Assembly: GCA_000827325.1 (NCBI GenBank)
Contig: KN832887.1
Coordinates: 248,001-312,000 of the forward strand
Length of the DNA stretch: 64,000 bases
Direction: 5' to 3'
DNA from: Oidiodendron maius Zn
Taxonomy: Eukaryota > Ascomycota > Leotiomycetes > Myxotrichaceae
The notes below the pieces were generated by a model. It did not search any database and had not been told where the DNA came from. It saw nothing but the letters and a program-made list of their open reading frames with translations. Position numbers and translations under genes: made by a program. This document shows, piece after piece, positions 35,333 to 47,131 of this stretch (positions within the stretch are counted from its first letter, which is position 1; every line of letters begins with the position of its first letter).

Positions 35333-36543
35333 AGAGGCAAATAGGGGTTAGACTTTTGCCGCAGTTCTCTTCACTCGTATAAATGAAACGAATTTGGGTA
35401 TGACATACTATCAGAAACGTAGGATACGAAGTAATGAACCCATTTCTATGAGTGCACGCTCCTCTTTTATAAATTTAAGTCACTAAGGCGGCTACCTTAC
35501 TTTTATCTTCCCGTATGAATTGTAAATCCTTAGCTAGCCATCAACAGTCATCTCCGACGCTTCCGGTAATCCTACATTCTGTACAGCAAGATCCCGTTTT
35601 ATGCCTTGCCCTCCCTGTCTCCGTCTCTAGTCACTAATGGGGGCAAAGTTTGAATTGTCAAACTCCTAATTTGTACCTCTTTTCGGACGCGATCTGGCAA
35701 TTGTGGCTGCGCTTTACCTGGAGAGGTAGACGCTGCGAACCAATCAGATGTTCGCAATGCTATTTTGACCACGAAATGTAAGAAAAGTTAACATAAATAG
35801 AAGAGTTTATTTGACCCTGTTGTAAAACGTTGGGCAAAGTCTGTCCTTGGCATGCAACTAATTCTCAGCTGGTCTCGTAATATCTCTTCTCTGTCTGTGG
35901 TCAAGAAAAGAATATTTCTTTCCTAGACTCGCGGGACAGCGTGGATTATGGGTAGAGTAAAACGATCCTCTGGCATGGTTAATCCTAGAACTTTGTCTAC
36001 TAAGTTCATAAATCAATATCCAATCATTTGACTTATGCATTTCTAGTTATGGATATGAGAAGTATATGCTGGAACGGAATTTCCCAGAAAAGACACAAGT
36101 TGGCACTTCTCCACATTCAGCCCCGAGACCACGACAATTGGCTCCTCACATTTACGGAAGAGCAAGACTAATTCAGCCTCTTCCATTGCCCGACATTCTG
36201 ACTTCCCTATAGGGTATCCGAACCAGGATCTTGCGGCAAGACCGCCCGATCTACGCCGTGCGTATGCAACTAGAACTCTCTCAGCCGTTGCTTACCTAGT
36301 GCGGAAAAGGCGCAGAGAAATTACCAACTCTTACTAGTGTAGTGATCTGGAGGCGCTTTGCTCTACAGCCAGGCAGATCGATGAAATCTCTTATATCAGT
36401 GCGCTCCTCCCTCCCCCCGCTAGGATGCTACCCATTTAGCTCAACACCTTTAACGAATACTTCCCAAATCGCCTGAGAAACTGATTTTACGGCGAGCTTT
36501 CTGTCATTACACCATATTCTGGTTCGCATAAAATCTTCCTGCA
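35333..36543. other. Intergenic upstream of the Cys-rich GPI protein gene
   Basis: This 1.2 kb interval has no recognised gene or RNA. Only short unrelated open frames occur. Confidence 0.5.
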
Positions 36544-37687
36544 ATGCTTCTTCGTGGCTTTTTAGTCCTCGCCTTTATTGGCCTCGCCAGTGCTCAATCT
36601 CAGAACCTGACCAGTCCTGGATGCGTGGATGTAGCTGGATTCCAGAAGTGTCAGGATGCCGCCACTGCGGCTACAGCTGCATGCCTAAGCCACGCAGATG
36701 GAGATCTCAGTCAAACAGAAACTCTCGCATGTGGATGCACCAACTATGTTGAAAATTACAACTGCTATGCTTCTCACTGCTGGAACAGGGCAAGTGAACT
36801 CCTTGTTTTCTGTCCAGACGATAGCTAATATTTGACAGGTGAATGAATGCGAATATCAAACTTATATCGTAGAATATCTCGTTGGTTGCCCAGCAGCGAA
36901 ACTCCCTGTTCCGTATTTTCCTACGCCAGATAATTCACCGGATGCGTGCTCTTGTAATCTCGGAGAGGTCTACCTGGCAATTAACGGCAGCATTCAACAA
37001 GGAGCCACATGTTCCAGCAATGCTTCTTCAGGTGATCCATTTCAAGCCACTCAAGAAATTCAAGGCTGTGAATGCTGCGAAATAAGTGCTGGCTTCTCCA
37101 GGTTGGTATCCTTGAACAGATATAAGAACACTTAAACTTGAATAATAGATTTACTGATGCTGAATAGTATATACGGGATTTGTCCGACCACAGACCCCAC
37201 ACTCATCGGCTTGTCGAACGTCAACCAACTGGAAACTATCCTAGATACACCTTTTGACACCTGTGGATCTTACCTGTCGGAATTTCCATGCGGTTCCAAA
37301 CTTGGATTCACGCCTGTCGCTGGCGGGACGTTCTATGGTCCTGACGACCTGCCGGCAAGTGGAACGGCAACATTGTCAAACCTTGGCGGCACAGTGACGT
37401 CTCCAGCTAGTGGAGCTGTGTTCACGTACACGAATGGTGGAGATGGCATAGCGTATACTATTTCAGCTGCGAATGTGAAGGATTCTGGGTCAGGAAGTGA
37501 ACCACAAACAACCACAGCCGGCGGAGGGAGTTCAGGAAACAGTGCAAATACCTCGTCAAGCACCTCTACCGAGACTGGTTCCTCTACAGGAGGGAGTACG
37601 AAAACAGGTTGGGGTAATAAGGTCGAGTTCAACTTGAAGCTTTTGATATATGCAGTGGTATGGACACTCGGCTGTACAGTGTTGTAA
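36544..37687 (+). CDS. Secreted Cys-rich, GPI-anchored protein of unknown function
   Basis: Three exons, 36544-36789, 36839-37101 and 37168-37687, join in frame to 342 residues. The signal peptide is MLLRGFLVLAFIGLASA. The N-terminal ~190 residues hold about 20 cysteines in a repeated pattern (GCVDVAGFQKCQDAA, CGCTNYVENYNCYASHCWNRVNECEYQ, CEC and CEIS), which I recognise as a conserved Pezizomycotina secreted family without a function. The C-terminal half is Gly/Ser/Thr-rich with VTSPASGAVFTYTNGGDG, then a low-complexity stalk and a hydrophobic tail (LLIYAVVWTLGCTVL) typical of GPI attachment. Intron 1 (36790-36838) starts with GC instead of GT (AGG|GCAAGT) and ends with CAG. The conserved WNRVNECEYQ across the junction supports it. 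Spacing of the Cys residues is not that of CFEM. Confidence 0.82.
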
Positions 37688-37833
37688 AACCAGTAATATC
37701 TGTCTAAATCTCATTTGAAAGGCTCCAAAATATAATGGAACGTTGTGCATTAAATACAAATTTCATAGAATTTGGGACAAAATACTTCTGTTATAATGAT
37801 AACAGTATAGATTTATTATATCTATCATGGCAT

Positions 37834-39972
37834 CTAGCTGTAAAGATGGAAAAGGCGGGCGCAGACAGCGGCCGGTAACTGGATCGAGAGAGCTGAATTG
37901 GCGGAATCCCATTGCGCATGAGCATGGAATGACTGAGGGTATAAAAGATCAACTTTTATACCGGCACGGCCTTTAAGGATGGGAATTGGGAGCGATGTGG
38001 TCTCTGAACCGCCGCGACGCCAGACTGCAATATAATGGCTTCCGTTTGCTGCCGATATACCAAGAGCAACCCAATCATCGTGCCATTTTGGCAAACCTAA
38101 AGGCCAGAATGGCAAGCCCGTCTTCAGGTGGGTTCTGATTTGCTTGTAGACTTTCATTCCGCTAGTGATGAGATCTAGTTGATGTGGCGTGAGAAGATCG
38201 AGTCTACCACTAAGGTGAACACGGCCGAGAAGACTATTGACAACTGTGATGGCGTTCTTCTCGTCATCCCAATCTGGTTGTGGATATGCCCATGTAGCGC
38301 TCTGCTCCGGTGTGACGGCTGTAGGCACCGCAGCTGCAATGGCAGCATATCGAACTGGGTCTTGCTGGTCGCTCGTAGACTGCAAAGAGTGGACAGACAA
38401 CATGGCATAGTCCATTCGTTGGGCCCCACTTGAACAGCTCTCAATAATAAGGCTGGGATGGCGATCATATAGCTTTCCAATCCATTCGAGATATGCCCTA
38501 TTGTGACCAAGCTGACCGTCTCCAGGGCTGAAGGAGTTAACATCAGTGCCTTGGAGAACCTCGATATTGTAGTCGAACTTAAAATATCCAACGCCGTAAT
38601 TAAGAACAAGATTATCGACAACTTGATCCATATGTTTTATGACTTCCGGGTGTCGATAATCTAATTGGTAGCGGCCTTTTTCGACGATCCGTTGACCGTT
38701 CTCCTGAAAGAAAGCATCCAGCGGCAGCTGCTTCGCCACAATACTTCGCACCCCAACCACCTCAGGCTCAACCCATACTCCAGGTACTAGACCTTTTGAC
38801 CGAATATTGTCCAAAAGGTATTTGAACCCCTTTGGGAAACGGGAAGGAGAAGGCTCCCACAACCCGACATCGTCCCACCATCGGCTGCTAAGATCTGCAT
38901 GCCAGCCACAGTCTATTACAAAATACTCGGCTCCCGCTTTTAGAACTGGGTCTACTAAAGCCATTATCTTCTCGTCTGTTGGATCCCCCATGAGGCAGTT
39001 CATATAGTCATTGAATATTAACCCAAGATCCTCATTATCCTTATGCTTCCGTCTGATGGCTCGCCGATATTGAGTCATTGCAGAGAAGGCAGCGTCCGGA
39101 GTGCCGAAGATGTGGCAAAGCGCCACAGGAATGCTTGTAAAGGAATCTCCGGGTGCCAGTTGATGCCTCCAGCCATGATCTTTGCTTGTCGGTCCTCCCA
39201 TAGCGAGATAGACATTCTCCTTGAAATCCCCAAGTTCCCAGCTCCACGAGCCATTGCTCTCCACTTGCCACAGCCATGTTTCGCCCAAATCATTTCGTTT
39301 GAGGAGCCCCATCGGTAGGTGAGTCCCCGTTGAAAACGATCCACGATTAGATATGGAGAAGGTAGCTAGTGAAGCGTCATGCTCGTCTGGCAGTTCCGAG
39401 AGACCAATATCATCTAATCCAACGCTTGGAAGAGTGTGATCCCGCCACTGGGCTTCTCTAAACCAAGTATTGGTAGGTGTGGATAATGTATAGTCTAACC
39501 AACAACTCGTAGGCTTTTCGCCCAAAGCTCCAACAATAAGTGATGATAGCTGGGCAACGACGACGTTTTCAGAAGACTCGTTGCGAATGGTCACACTTGA
39601 TCTCAGCACAGGGACTCCGGGGAAAACTGTCAAGTGAGCTGTTGCCGAAATCTTAGATATTTCGTCATAGGAAGTGATATCGAGAGTCTTTGAGTTGGCC
39701 TGTGTTTGCTCTTTGTGACTCTGATATTTTAATCTACTCGAGACATAGCTGCCGATTTGAGCCTTGGAAGACTTGTATTTCTGAGTACCTTCTCCACTCA
39801 ATCGAACTCCAAATAGTGGAGTAGAGCTGTCACCAAGCTCGTTTTGTTTTTTTATTTCTGAGATTGAACCGTGGGGTAGGATGCTTGAAATTCGCACAAC
39901 CCCATCAGTCCCGATGAGGAGGCCAACGTTGAGTGTGCCTGTCTGCCAGTGAATTTGTTTTGATTGAGCCAT
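37834..39972 (-). CDS. Cytosolic GH36 alpha-galactosidase
   Basis: Intronless, 712 residues with the start at 39972. A further 23 codons upstream are open but would add a non-conserved leader. Landmarks are the N-terminal beta-sandwich (residues 1 to about 300), then the barrel: IFNDYMNCLMGDPT, FVIDCGWHAD, GVWVEPEVVG, YFKFDYNIE with nucleophile D467, LIIESCSSGAQRMDYAM, and STSDQQDP with acid/base D535. GH36 enzymes hydrolyse terminal alpha-1,6-linked galactose from melibiose, raffinose-type sugars and galactomannan side chains. No signal peptide is present, so the enzyme should act inside the cell on an imported sugar, unlike the secreted AglC-type enzymes of Aspergillus. It is divergent from a Zn2Cys6 regulator across 552 bases that contain CreA-like hexamers, and the next gene beyond the regulator is an alpha-glucoside-type permease. 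Confidence 0.93.
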   Translation of the reverse strand: MAQSKQIHWQTGTLNVGLLIGTDGVVRISSILPHGSISEIKKQNELGDSSTPLFGVRLSGEGTQKYKSSKAQIGSYVSSRLKYQSHKEQTQANSKTLDITSYDEISKISATAHLTVFPGVPVLRSSVTIRNESSENVVVAQLSSLIVGALGEKPTSCWLDYTLSTPTNTWFREAQWRDHTLPSVGLDDIGLSELPDEHDASLATFSISNRGSFSTGTHLPMGLLKRNDLGETWLWQVESNGSWSWELGDFKENVYLAMGGPTSKDHGWRHQLAPGDSFTSIPVALCHIFGTPDAAFSAMTQYRRAIRRKHKDNEDLGLIFNDYMNCLMGDPTDEKIMALVDPVLKAGAEYFVIDCGWHADLSSRWWDDVGLWEPSPSRFPKGFKYLLDNIRSKGLVPGVWVEPEVVGVRSIVAKQLPLDAFFQENGQRIVEKGRYQLDYRHPEVIKHMDQVVDNLVLNYGVGYFKFDYNIEVLQGTDVNSFSPGDGQLGHNRAYLEWIGKLYDRHPSLIIESCSSGAQRMDYAMLSVHSLQSTSDQQDPVRYAAIAAAVPTAVTPEQSATWAYPQPDWDDEKNAITVVNSLLGRVHLSGRLDLLTPHQLDLITSGMKVYKQIRTHLKTGLPFWPLGLPKWHDDWVALGISAANGSHYIAVWRRGGSETTSLPIPILKGRAGIKVDLLYPQSFHAHAQWDSANSALSIQLPAAVCARLFHLYS

Positions 39973-40524
39973 CTTATATGTTATTCTGTACGGGAGTGAA
40001 AACAATACGAGCAGTCGCGGAACTTGATCGACGTGCATCAATCTTGTTCAGAGGAGTTATTTTATAGTACCCCCATTGCCATCTAAAAAGCTCTCAGGCT
40101 ATGTGGAGAATTGTCTTTGGGTAGTTGAAGCCCGAACCCAGTGCGGAATTGGGCATCGCTAATTGGTGGGAAACAATAGTTTCCAAAAGGTTGTCTTGCT
40201 GCGCAGTCGTCAAGGATTCGACTAGTCGAAGATCTCTTCAGAAGGTCAGCCGTCGGGTATTTCTGTCTTGGTTGACCGTTTTGGGCGCGGGGTAGAATTG
40301 CTGACGGGGAAAGAATCGCGGGGGCCAGCGTGTGGAGACCTCTTGTGTGGAGGGGAATTCTCCGCATAGAGTGGAGAAGTTCAGAACATGTCCCCCAATG
40401 ACGCCAGATTCCGAACGAAGCTGCGGTTCTAATGAATAGCACTTTCCGAACTCAACTGGCCTCTTGCTATCCCCTTTCCAACTTATCTCATGCGACGGCC
40501 AGTATACGGCATGACTTCGATACC
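39973..40524. promoter_or_regulatory. Divergent promoter, alpha-galactosidase / Zn2Cys6 regulator, with CreA-like sites
   Basis: The interval holds five hexamers that fit the CreA/Mig1-type consensus SYGGRG (or its complement). They are GTGGAG at 40103-40108, 40332-40337, 40347-40352 and 40371-40376, and CTCCGC at 40360-40365. Four of them fall within 45 bases. CreA represses sugar-utilisation genes in glucose. The hexamers are seen directly; binding is inferred, and short sites like these also occur by chance. Minus-strand open frames here (40083-40618) resemble nothing. Confidence 0.45.
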
Positions 40525-42297
40525 ATGAGACCTGTAACAGCATGTGAATCCTGCCGGTGAGTGCCAAGTTACCGTATCCACTACTATGATTGGGACGCTT
40601 TTGCATGACCAGATCCAACTTACTCTTTCTCAGTGCTCACCGGCGAAAATGCCGCTTAGCCTCTAATGGTGGACCATGCGTACGTTGCACTACCCTGAGC
40701 CTGAAATGCAGCTTAACTATGCATTTCCATCCTCACGCGGTCTCGTGCGAAATTCTTTCTGGGACCAGGCCCCTTCGTCAGAAGAATGATTCGTCAGTTA
40801 TCGCCACCGGACTGAACGTGGAAAGAGACCCGCTGTCCTCGTACGCTCTACGTAGAGAGCTCGTGCTGCTTTATTTTCAACATGTCCATGATAAGCATCA
40901 CTCCCTGTTCCACCAGCCATCCGTGGAACTTGAATTGGAAGATGGACGAGTGCCCGAGATATTGCTTTATGCCATGATGTCTCTGGGAGCAAGGTATGCG
41001 GTCGATATCAATTCTTATACTGTCTAATCGAGAAACACTAGATTCTCTAAGACGGAAGAGCTCGCTCATGCAGAACCTCGTCATCGCGGATCAAATTTTG
41101 TTGCAAAAGCAAAGGCTTTGCTAGACATGGATGACATTTCCGTCACTACAATTCAAGCATGTGTCCTCCTTGGGACGATATCTTTCTCTGAATCCAAGAC
41201 CGAATCAGAAGCGCTTTACTATGCCCTCGCAAATCGGCTTGCCTTCATTTTAGACTTGCCTCATCGTCCGACAAGAGATGAAGTGGGACGTCAAGTTAAT
41301 CTAAGAAGTAAGCATACCACTTCCGGATTAATCTGTACTGACCATGGTAGTATACTGGACTTTATACATGATTGATATTTGGAGCTCCACTGGACTCCAA
41401 CTCCCTCGTCAGATGTCTCACTCGGGTCATATCATGCTGCCTGTAGAAGAATCAATTTACTTAGATCTCTCCGCAACTTCGACAAGACCCAACTCAGCAT
41501 CCAGTAGCATATGGGCGGAGATGGTACACCTAGCACATATTTGGGCGGAAATACATGACCTTAATAAAGCAATAGTCGATGGATCTATGCGATCAGAGTT
41601 CCTTACCCCTGCCGTGGAAACGCTATCGAACAAACTGAGCAGCTGGTCCCGATCACTTCAGCCACACTTAAAGGCAACGAGAGAAAATCTCCAGCTATAC
41701 GCATCACTTGGATTTGGATCGGCACTTGCAGCACTGCATTTAGGCTTCCATTATTATAACGAAGTGCTCTTCTATCAATTCCTAGCCGAAGATGCACATC
41801 CATCATCGGTATCCACTGCATTTTACAAAGAAAATTGCAAAACACATGCAGCTTTCTTCTGTGATCTTTTATATACCTGCAGAACCATCCCTGGTTGTGA
41901 ATGTTTCTATATCATGGTTGGCCATATGCTCGTCGTGACCTCCACTGTCTATATCCATACATTACTCTTCAGCGACATGGAAGATCAAATTCGCATTGCC
42001 CGGCAGCGGCTGGAGCAGAACTTTGAAATATTAACGCAGCTGCAATCATATTGGATTAAGCTCGATGATTCCCTCTCACGACTCAAGGCATTTCATAATG
42101 CTTGTACCACCTCAGTTGAGTCTTCCTTCAGTATGGATAGATGGATGGTGTCCTTCATTTTGGAACACGGTACACAGGCATACAAGAAGTTTGGACATGA
42201 TACCCCCTCCTCACCAGGCCACGCTATGATCAGCTCCAAGAGTCCGTCGCCGGTGCTGACACTTCAAGATTGGTACACTCAAACTTTTCCCGTGTAA
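40525..42297 (+). CDS. Zn2Cys6 fungal-specific transcription factor
   Basis: Four exons, 40525-40556, 40634-40993, 41042-41307 and 41351-42297, join in frame to 534 residues. The first exon supplies MRPVTACESC and is joined to RAHRRKCRLASNGGPCVRCTTLSLKC, giving a perfect C-x2-C-x6-C-x8-C-x2-C-x6-C cluster from residue 7 onward, the DNA-binding domain that reads CGG triplets. The middle domain (LLYAMMSLGARFSKTEEL, IQACVLLGTISFSESKTESEALYYALANRLAFILDLP, IYWTLYMIDIWSSTGLQLPRQ) is the fungal-specific regulatory fold. The start is unambiguous because earlier in-frame ATGs meet stops. Position between an alpha-galactosidase (divergent) and a sugar permease (same strand) makes it the obvious candidate local regulator. 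This is positional inference. Confidence 0.9.
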
Positions 42298-42869
42298 TTT
42301 AGTAATTGAGCACATGGCAATTTAGGCAATAAGAATCGTGCAGTGTGATGATTCCAAGTGGAGGAATACCCCTGATACCAGTTTTCTGGGTTCTGCACCC
42401 CCGCATTGTACCCCGACGTCGATCTCTAGTGTGAGCTTACGCAAGAGGCCCGGCGCGGTTTTCCACCAAACAGAGCAGAAGAGCTCCGCAACGTAGGAAT
42501 GTTGTTGCCAAGCTCTTCCGGAGGAGTCCGTATACAAGTATGAAACAATAATATGCGCTCCATTCACGATCCCGTGGCGTCTCACCCGTGACTGTTGTCG
42601 ATGCGTATCTGGTTGTTTTCTCTGCAGTGTTGTGATAGCGCCATCGTTATTTACACTAAAACACCACTAACGCCACCTAAACCACCAGATATCCTGGCTA
42701 GGTCTCGCAGAAAGACTATATATATTATTCTTAATTTTTCCATTTCCGAGATACGGACATCTTCAGTTGATATATTCAAAGTCTGTTGTGCGGCCGACCT
42801 CATTAACCATACAGCTCGTCCAGTTTACGGTCTAACATTTAATTATTCTGGCTCAAAGAACAGCTCGTC
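42298..42869. promoter_or_regulatory. Promoter of the alpha-glucoside-type permease, with CGG-N6-CCG palindrome
   Basis: A 12-base inverted CGG-N6-CCG element sits at 42519-42530, 340 bases before the permease ATG. Inverted CGG half-sites with a fixed spacer are the usual targets of Zn2Cys6 dimers. A spacing of six is that of the yeast Ppr1 class rather than Gal4 (eleven). It is the only such exact element I noticed in the cluster. Confidence 0.35.
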
Positions 42870-44645
42870 ATGTCTGAAAAGGAGGAATCATATGATCATG
42901 TTGAGGGTGGAATACGCTCAAGCCCCGAATCTACAAATGCTGATGTCCTTGGAGAGAAGGGAGGATGGCAAGCATCCGTCGCCGATGCTCATTTGGCCAA
43001 TATTGGCGAGCATGAAGCAACAGTCCGCACAGCTCTTCGAGCTTATCCTTACGCTGCTCTATGGTCCTTGACAGTCTCGATGTCCATTATTATGGAAGGA
43101 TATGATACGAACTTAATAGGGAATTTCTATGGATACCCAGCATTTGCAAAACAATTCGGATCTTTCGACTCGGCTACGAATAGCTTTCAAGTTTCTGGAT
43201 CGTGGCAATTGGCACTGGGGTGTGGCCCGACTGCCGGCGCACTGGTGGGAGCCACTATTAATGGTTATCTCATCCAAAAGTTTGGGTTTCGTCCTGTGTT
43301 CATGGGTGCTCTCATTCTTATGAATGCTTTCGTCTTCATTGACTTCTTTGGCAAGAATGTTCAACTACAGACAGTGGGCCAAGTCCTTTGCGGGTAAGAG
43401 ACACATTTTGTTACTCATACACCTATTCTAGGAACTCTTTGCCGATATCGACTAAGCTTTATGCCCCCCTATCTCTTACAATTGCAATTACTCACCGGGA
43501 ACTAACTTGAACCTAGTCTTCCCTGGGGGGTATTTGCTACGATCGGTCCGTCCTACGCCTCAGAACTCTGCCCTATGGCATTCCGTCCCTATCTCACAGC
43601 CTACACCAACATGTGCTTCGCCATAGGGCAGTTTATCAGCTCTGGTGTATTGCAGAGTTTGATCTCGCGCCCAGACGAATGGTCATACAGGATCCCGTAC
43701 GCTATACAGTGGCTCTGGCCGACACCGTTAATGGTAGCGGCATTCTTCATGCCAGAATCTCCTTGGTGGCTTGTCCGTAATGGCCGCTATGACGCCGCTG
43801 AACGCAGTGTTCAACGTCTTATGGCCAAGACAGAGCAGCCAAATGCTAAGAGCGTTGTGGCTATGATGATTCATACAAACAATATCGAGAAGGATATCAC
43901 AGAGGGACACTCCTACCTTGATTGCTTCAAAGGAACCGATCTACGACGTACCGAAATTTCCTGCGTTATCTTTGCTGGCCAAGTCCTAGCGGGGTCGTCC
44001 TTTGCATACAGTGCTACATACTTCTTTGAGCAAGCCGGCCTAAACAGTAGTAATGCTTACAAGCTTGGGTTAGGCGGAACTGCCATAGCCTTTGTCGGAA
44101 CAATAATCTCATGGGGACTCATGAGAGTTTTAGGCCGACGTACAATCTACCTTTGGGGCATGGCCGGGATGAGTTTGTGCCTCTTCATAATCGGCTTCTT
44201 AACACTAGCAAATGGAAGCGGTGGTACTGTATGGGCGCAGTCAGCTCTCTGCATAATCTGGCTATTCTTTTTCTCTTTATCTGCGGGTCCGATTGGTTGG
44301 GCTATTCCGGCTGAAGTTTCCAGCTCGAGACTGCGATCTAAGACCGTCTGTTTGGCAAGGAATTCGTACTACATTGTCCAGATCATCGCCAATGTCATTG
44401 AGCCATACATGATCAATCCTACTGAATGGGCCTGGAAAGGCAAAACTGGATTCTTCTGGTTTGTCACAGCCTTCTTCACTTTCGTTTGGGCATTTTTCCG
44501 TCTGCCCGAAACTAAAGACAGGACTTATGAAGAACTGGACTTGATGTTTATAGCGAAAGTACCGACAAGGAAGTTTAAGAACTTCAAAGTCAATGCATAC
44601 GATGAAAGTACCATCCTCACAGAGCGGGTTGAAGATGTTCAATGA
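42870..44645 (+). CDS. MFS alpha-glucoside/maltose-type sugar permease
   Basis: Two exons, 42870-43393 and 43517-44645, join in frame to 550 residues. The protein has the fungal maltose/alpha-glucoside permease signatures. An N-terminal cytosolic tail ends in AYPYAALWSLTVSMSIIMEGYD, a membrane motif of the Mal11/Agt1-type sugar porters. It continues with NFYGYPAFAKQFG, QKFGFRPVFMGAL (motif of the loop after helix 2), LPWGVFATIGPSYASEL, MPESPWWLVRNGR (PESP motif), PIGWAIPAEVSSSRLRSKTV, and RLPETKDRTYEELD (PETK motif near the end). It is a proton symporter of the major facilitator superfamily in the plasma membrane. The sugar is not determined by sequence. The next gene on the opposite strand is only 165 bases away (convergent). 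Confidence 0.92.
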
Positions 44646-44810
44646 ATCACTCTAGATAGGTGTAGATCAGATGTTTGCACAAAGATTTACATGTGTAAAA
44701 TAAGATTCTCATATTCAAACGAGGCAATATTACTCTCTTCTCTCAACTAGATGATAAAACTATACTGCATAACTGGTAGTGGGACGTAAATCTGCTATTG
44801 CAACCATAAT

Positions 44811-47131
44811 TTATATCTCTCTGGGCAGTCTATTCTCCCCTCCCTCATATGGCTTCCCAGAAGCCTCCCTCGCCATATCATTAACCCATTTGTGTCCTGG
44901 AATAACTCTTACCTCTTCTCCGCGCCCCAGCTTATCTGCAAGATAAAACCATGCCAGGGCATTTCCCGCAGTCCCAACTTCATCACTCACGCTCCTCTTC
45001 GCATAATCACTTATTTTCCTATATTGCTCGTCATCCGTCCAGAGCTCATACATATGCTCCGCAACAGCCTTCCAATCACCTGGTTTTACTAGAAAACCGT
45101 TCTTCTTATCTTGAACTTGTAGTGGAATTCCGCCAGTTCTCGTTGCAATGACCGGAATACCTTTGTGAATTGCTTCCGACACTTTGACTTCGAATCCTTC
45201 GCGGGTGGATAGTTGAAGAACGATATGAGCAGCAGAGAGAAGCGAGTTTAGAAGCTGGTCATTCGAATTGAGGCGCATTACAGATACAGACGACACAAGA
45301 TGCGGGTAATTATTCCGCAGCTCGTTAATCGTCTCCGCATAGATTAGAGTACCATCTGGATCATCAACAGAAGAGTTGCCGGTAATGACCAGCTGTGGAG
45401 GCTCAATTTCAGGTTTAGCCTTCTGGAAAAGACGAATAAACTCGGCATAAGATTTAATAACATCGTCGATTCCTTTGGCAGGATCAAATCGCGCAATTTG
45501 TATTATATATCTTCTCGATATTAATTTGGTCATCAAGGACGTTGCACATTCCTCGTTATAGAGATTCCGGTAATAACTTTGGTCCCAAGAGCTGATAGGC
45601 TTATTGAGGCCGTCAAGCCAATCTGTAGTGGCGGGCATGTATGCCACTTTTGCTTCTGGGACATTTTTCGGCACGAATGATGGGATGGGATGACTTATGA
45701 ACAAGTCTGCTTGTTTAATGTTGTTCCAGAGGAATTCCCAGATATCAGCTTGAGGAGTGCCTTGCTGGTCAACTAGGTCGCTTCGAATTTGAATATGACT
45801 CCTGAAAATTACTGGCCTATCTGGCGCAAGATCTTTGGAAATAGGGATGAGACGTGGCATTTGTGGATCGTCAACCTACCTTGTTTAGCAAGATACATAT
45901 GTTAAGTGAGAGTAACGTACCACTATAATGTCGGCTCCACCTTCTAATGGCGGCCGAAGCGGTCCTCCTTTCTTCGTCCAGTACCTCTTAGCATTCTCCT
46001 CGATCCAATCATTTAGTGCCAGCTTTGCCTTTTCATTAATCTTCTCGTGAGATTTGGCAACACCCTTGTAAATGTGAGCTCATTGAATTTATATTCGTGC
46101 GAAACATACCTGCAAAGTATTGTGTATAGTTTTTGTAATCCGAAACACTCCAGGCTTCGGTTTAGGCACGTACCTCGAAATAATAATTAGTCTCACCTTG
46201 ACCTTGACCTTGTCAATCACAATGCTTACCATTTCAAGTCAACTCCAAGGAGAACTGCAAATCGGACAAGAGCGTGTCTCATCAACGCAACTCCGCCACC
46301 TTGAGGGGTTGATGAGAAGAAGGCAATCTTCTTGTTTGACTTCTTGAGCGAAGTTGCAAACGTAATAATGGCCTCCCAAGTTTGGGGACTGCACGTCTTT
46401 CTGTAGTCATTGATGGTAGCAAGGTGTATCCTTGAATTCAAGTCCACCCCAACTAGTCCCCCATACCCTACCTGCAACAGAGGGGATAATTTCGGACCAA
46501 ACGCCCTAGTGAATTAAATTAGTACTGTATTCACGCTAGTAAGCATGTTTAGGTGCCAGTATGAGAGACGTACATGATGCACCGTCTAGCCATAGAATCG
46601 GCTTGCTCGTCAACATCTTTGATATTCCAATAGCCATGGCCTTTAAGCTCAGATCCGGCTGCGTATTCTCCGATGTTGACGGGAATCGATATCGGAACAA
46701 TGTCAAGCTCGAGCCACAGTCTCGACGATAAGGTAGGACTTTGAGCCTCCAGTCCGAAAGGAAAGCCGACTCCGATAAATTTTGCAAGGTGGCGATGCTC
46801 GTATGCCTTTAATTCCTCGACCACCAAATTGGTGATTGGATCATCATGTGACTGTTTTTTTACGACATTGATGCCCTTGACGCAATAGTCTTGGAGATAA
46901 ATGCCGTCATGAATTGCAATTGCCACATCTGCGTTGCCTTCGGTGTGGAAAAGCACGGAGATGCCAACCCAGAACGTCTGGGTACGGTCAGAAAGTATTT
47001 CTCTACGCCAAGGGTGTACGCACTTGAAGAGGAGCTGCGAATTGCTGCTCTATGGACGCACTTGCACCATATCGTAGGGTATATGGATCAGAGAGCCTCC
47101 TCTGCCAATTATCTATGACTATACCTGTCAT
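44811..47131 (-). CDS. ccg-9: GT4 retaining trehalose phosphorylase, ccg-9 type
   Basis: Spliced minus-strand gene. The first exon, 47131-47024, encodes 36 residues; the second starts at 46977. Joining them gives QFAAPLQTFWVGISVLFHTEGNADVAI. A further junction after ARRCIM continues AFGPKLSPLLQVG, then TCSPQTWEAIITF, FFSSTPQGGGVALMRHALVRF, IFRSHIQIRSDL, DLFISHPIPSFVPKNVP, MPATTDWLDGLNKP, and the GT4 nucleotide-sugar region IIQIARFDPAKGIDDVI, ITGNSS and TREGFEVKVSEAIHKGIPVIATRTGG. The family includes Neurospora clock-controlled gene-9 and the Grifola/Schizophyllum enzymes. They phosphorolyse trehalose reversibly to glucose and alpha-glucose 1-phosphate with retention. The protein is cytosolic, with no signal peptide. 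Some middle exon boundaries were not traced base by base. Confidence 0.88.

Noticed and set aside
40083-40618. Minus-strand open frames upstream of the Zn2Cys6 gene
   Set aside because: No homology, no start context, and they overlap the regulator's first exon and promoter.
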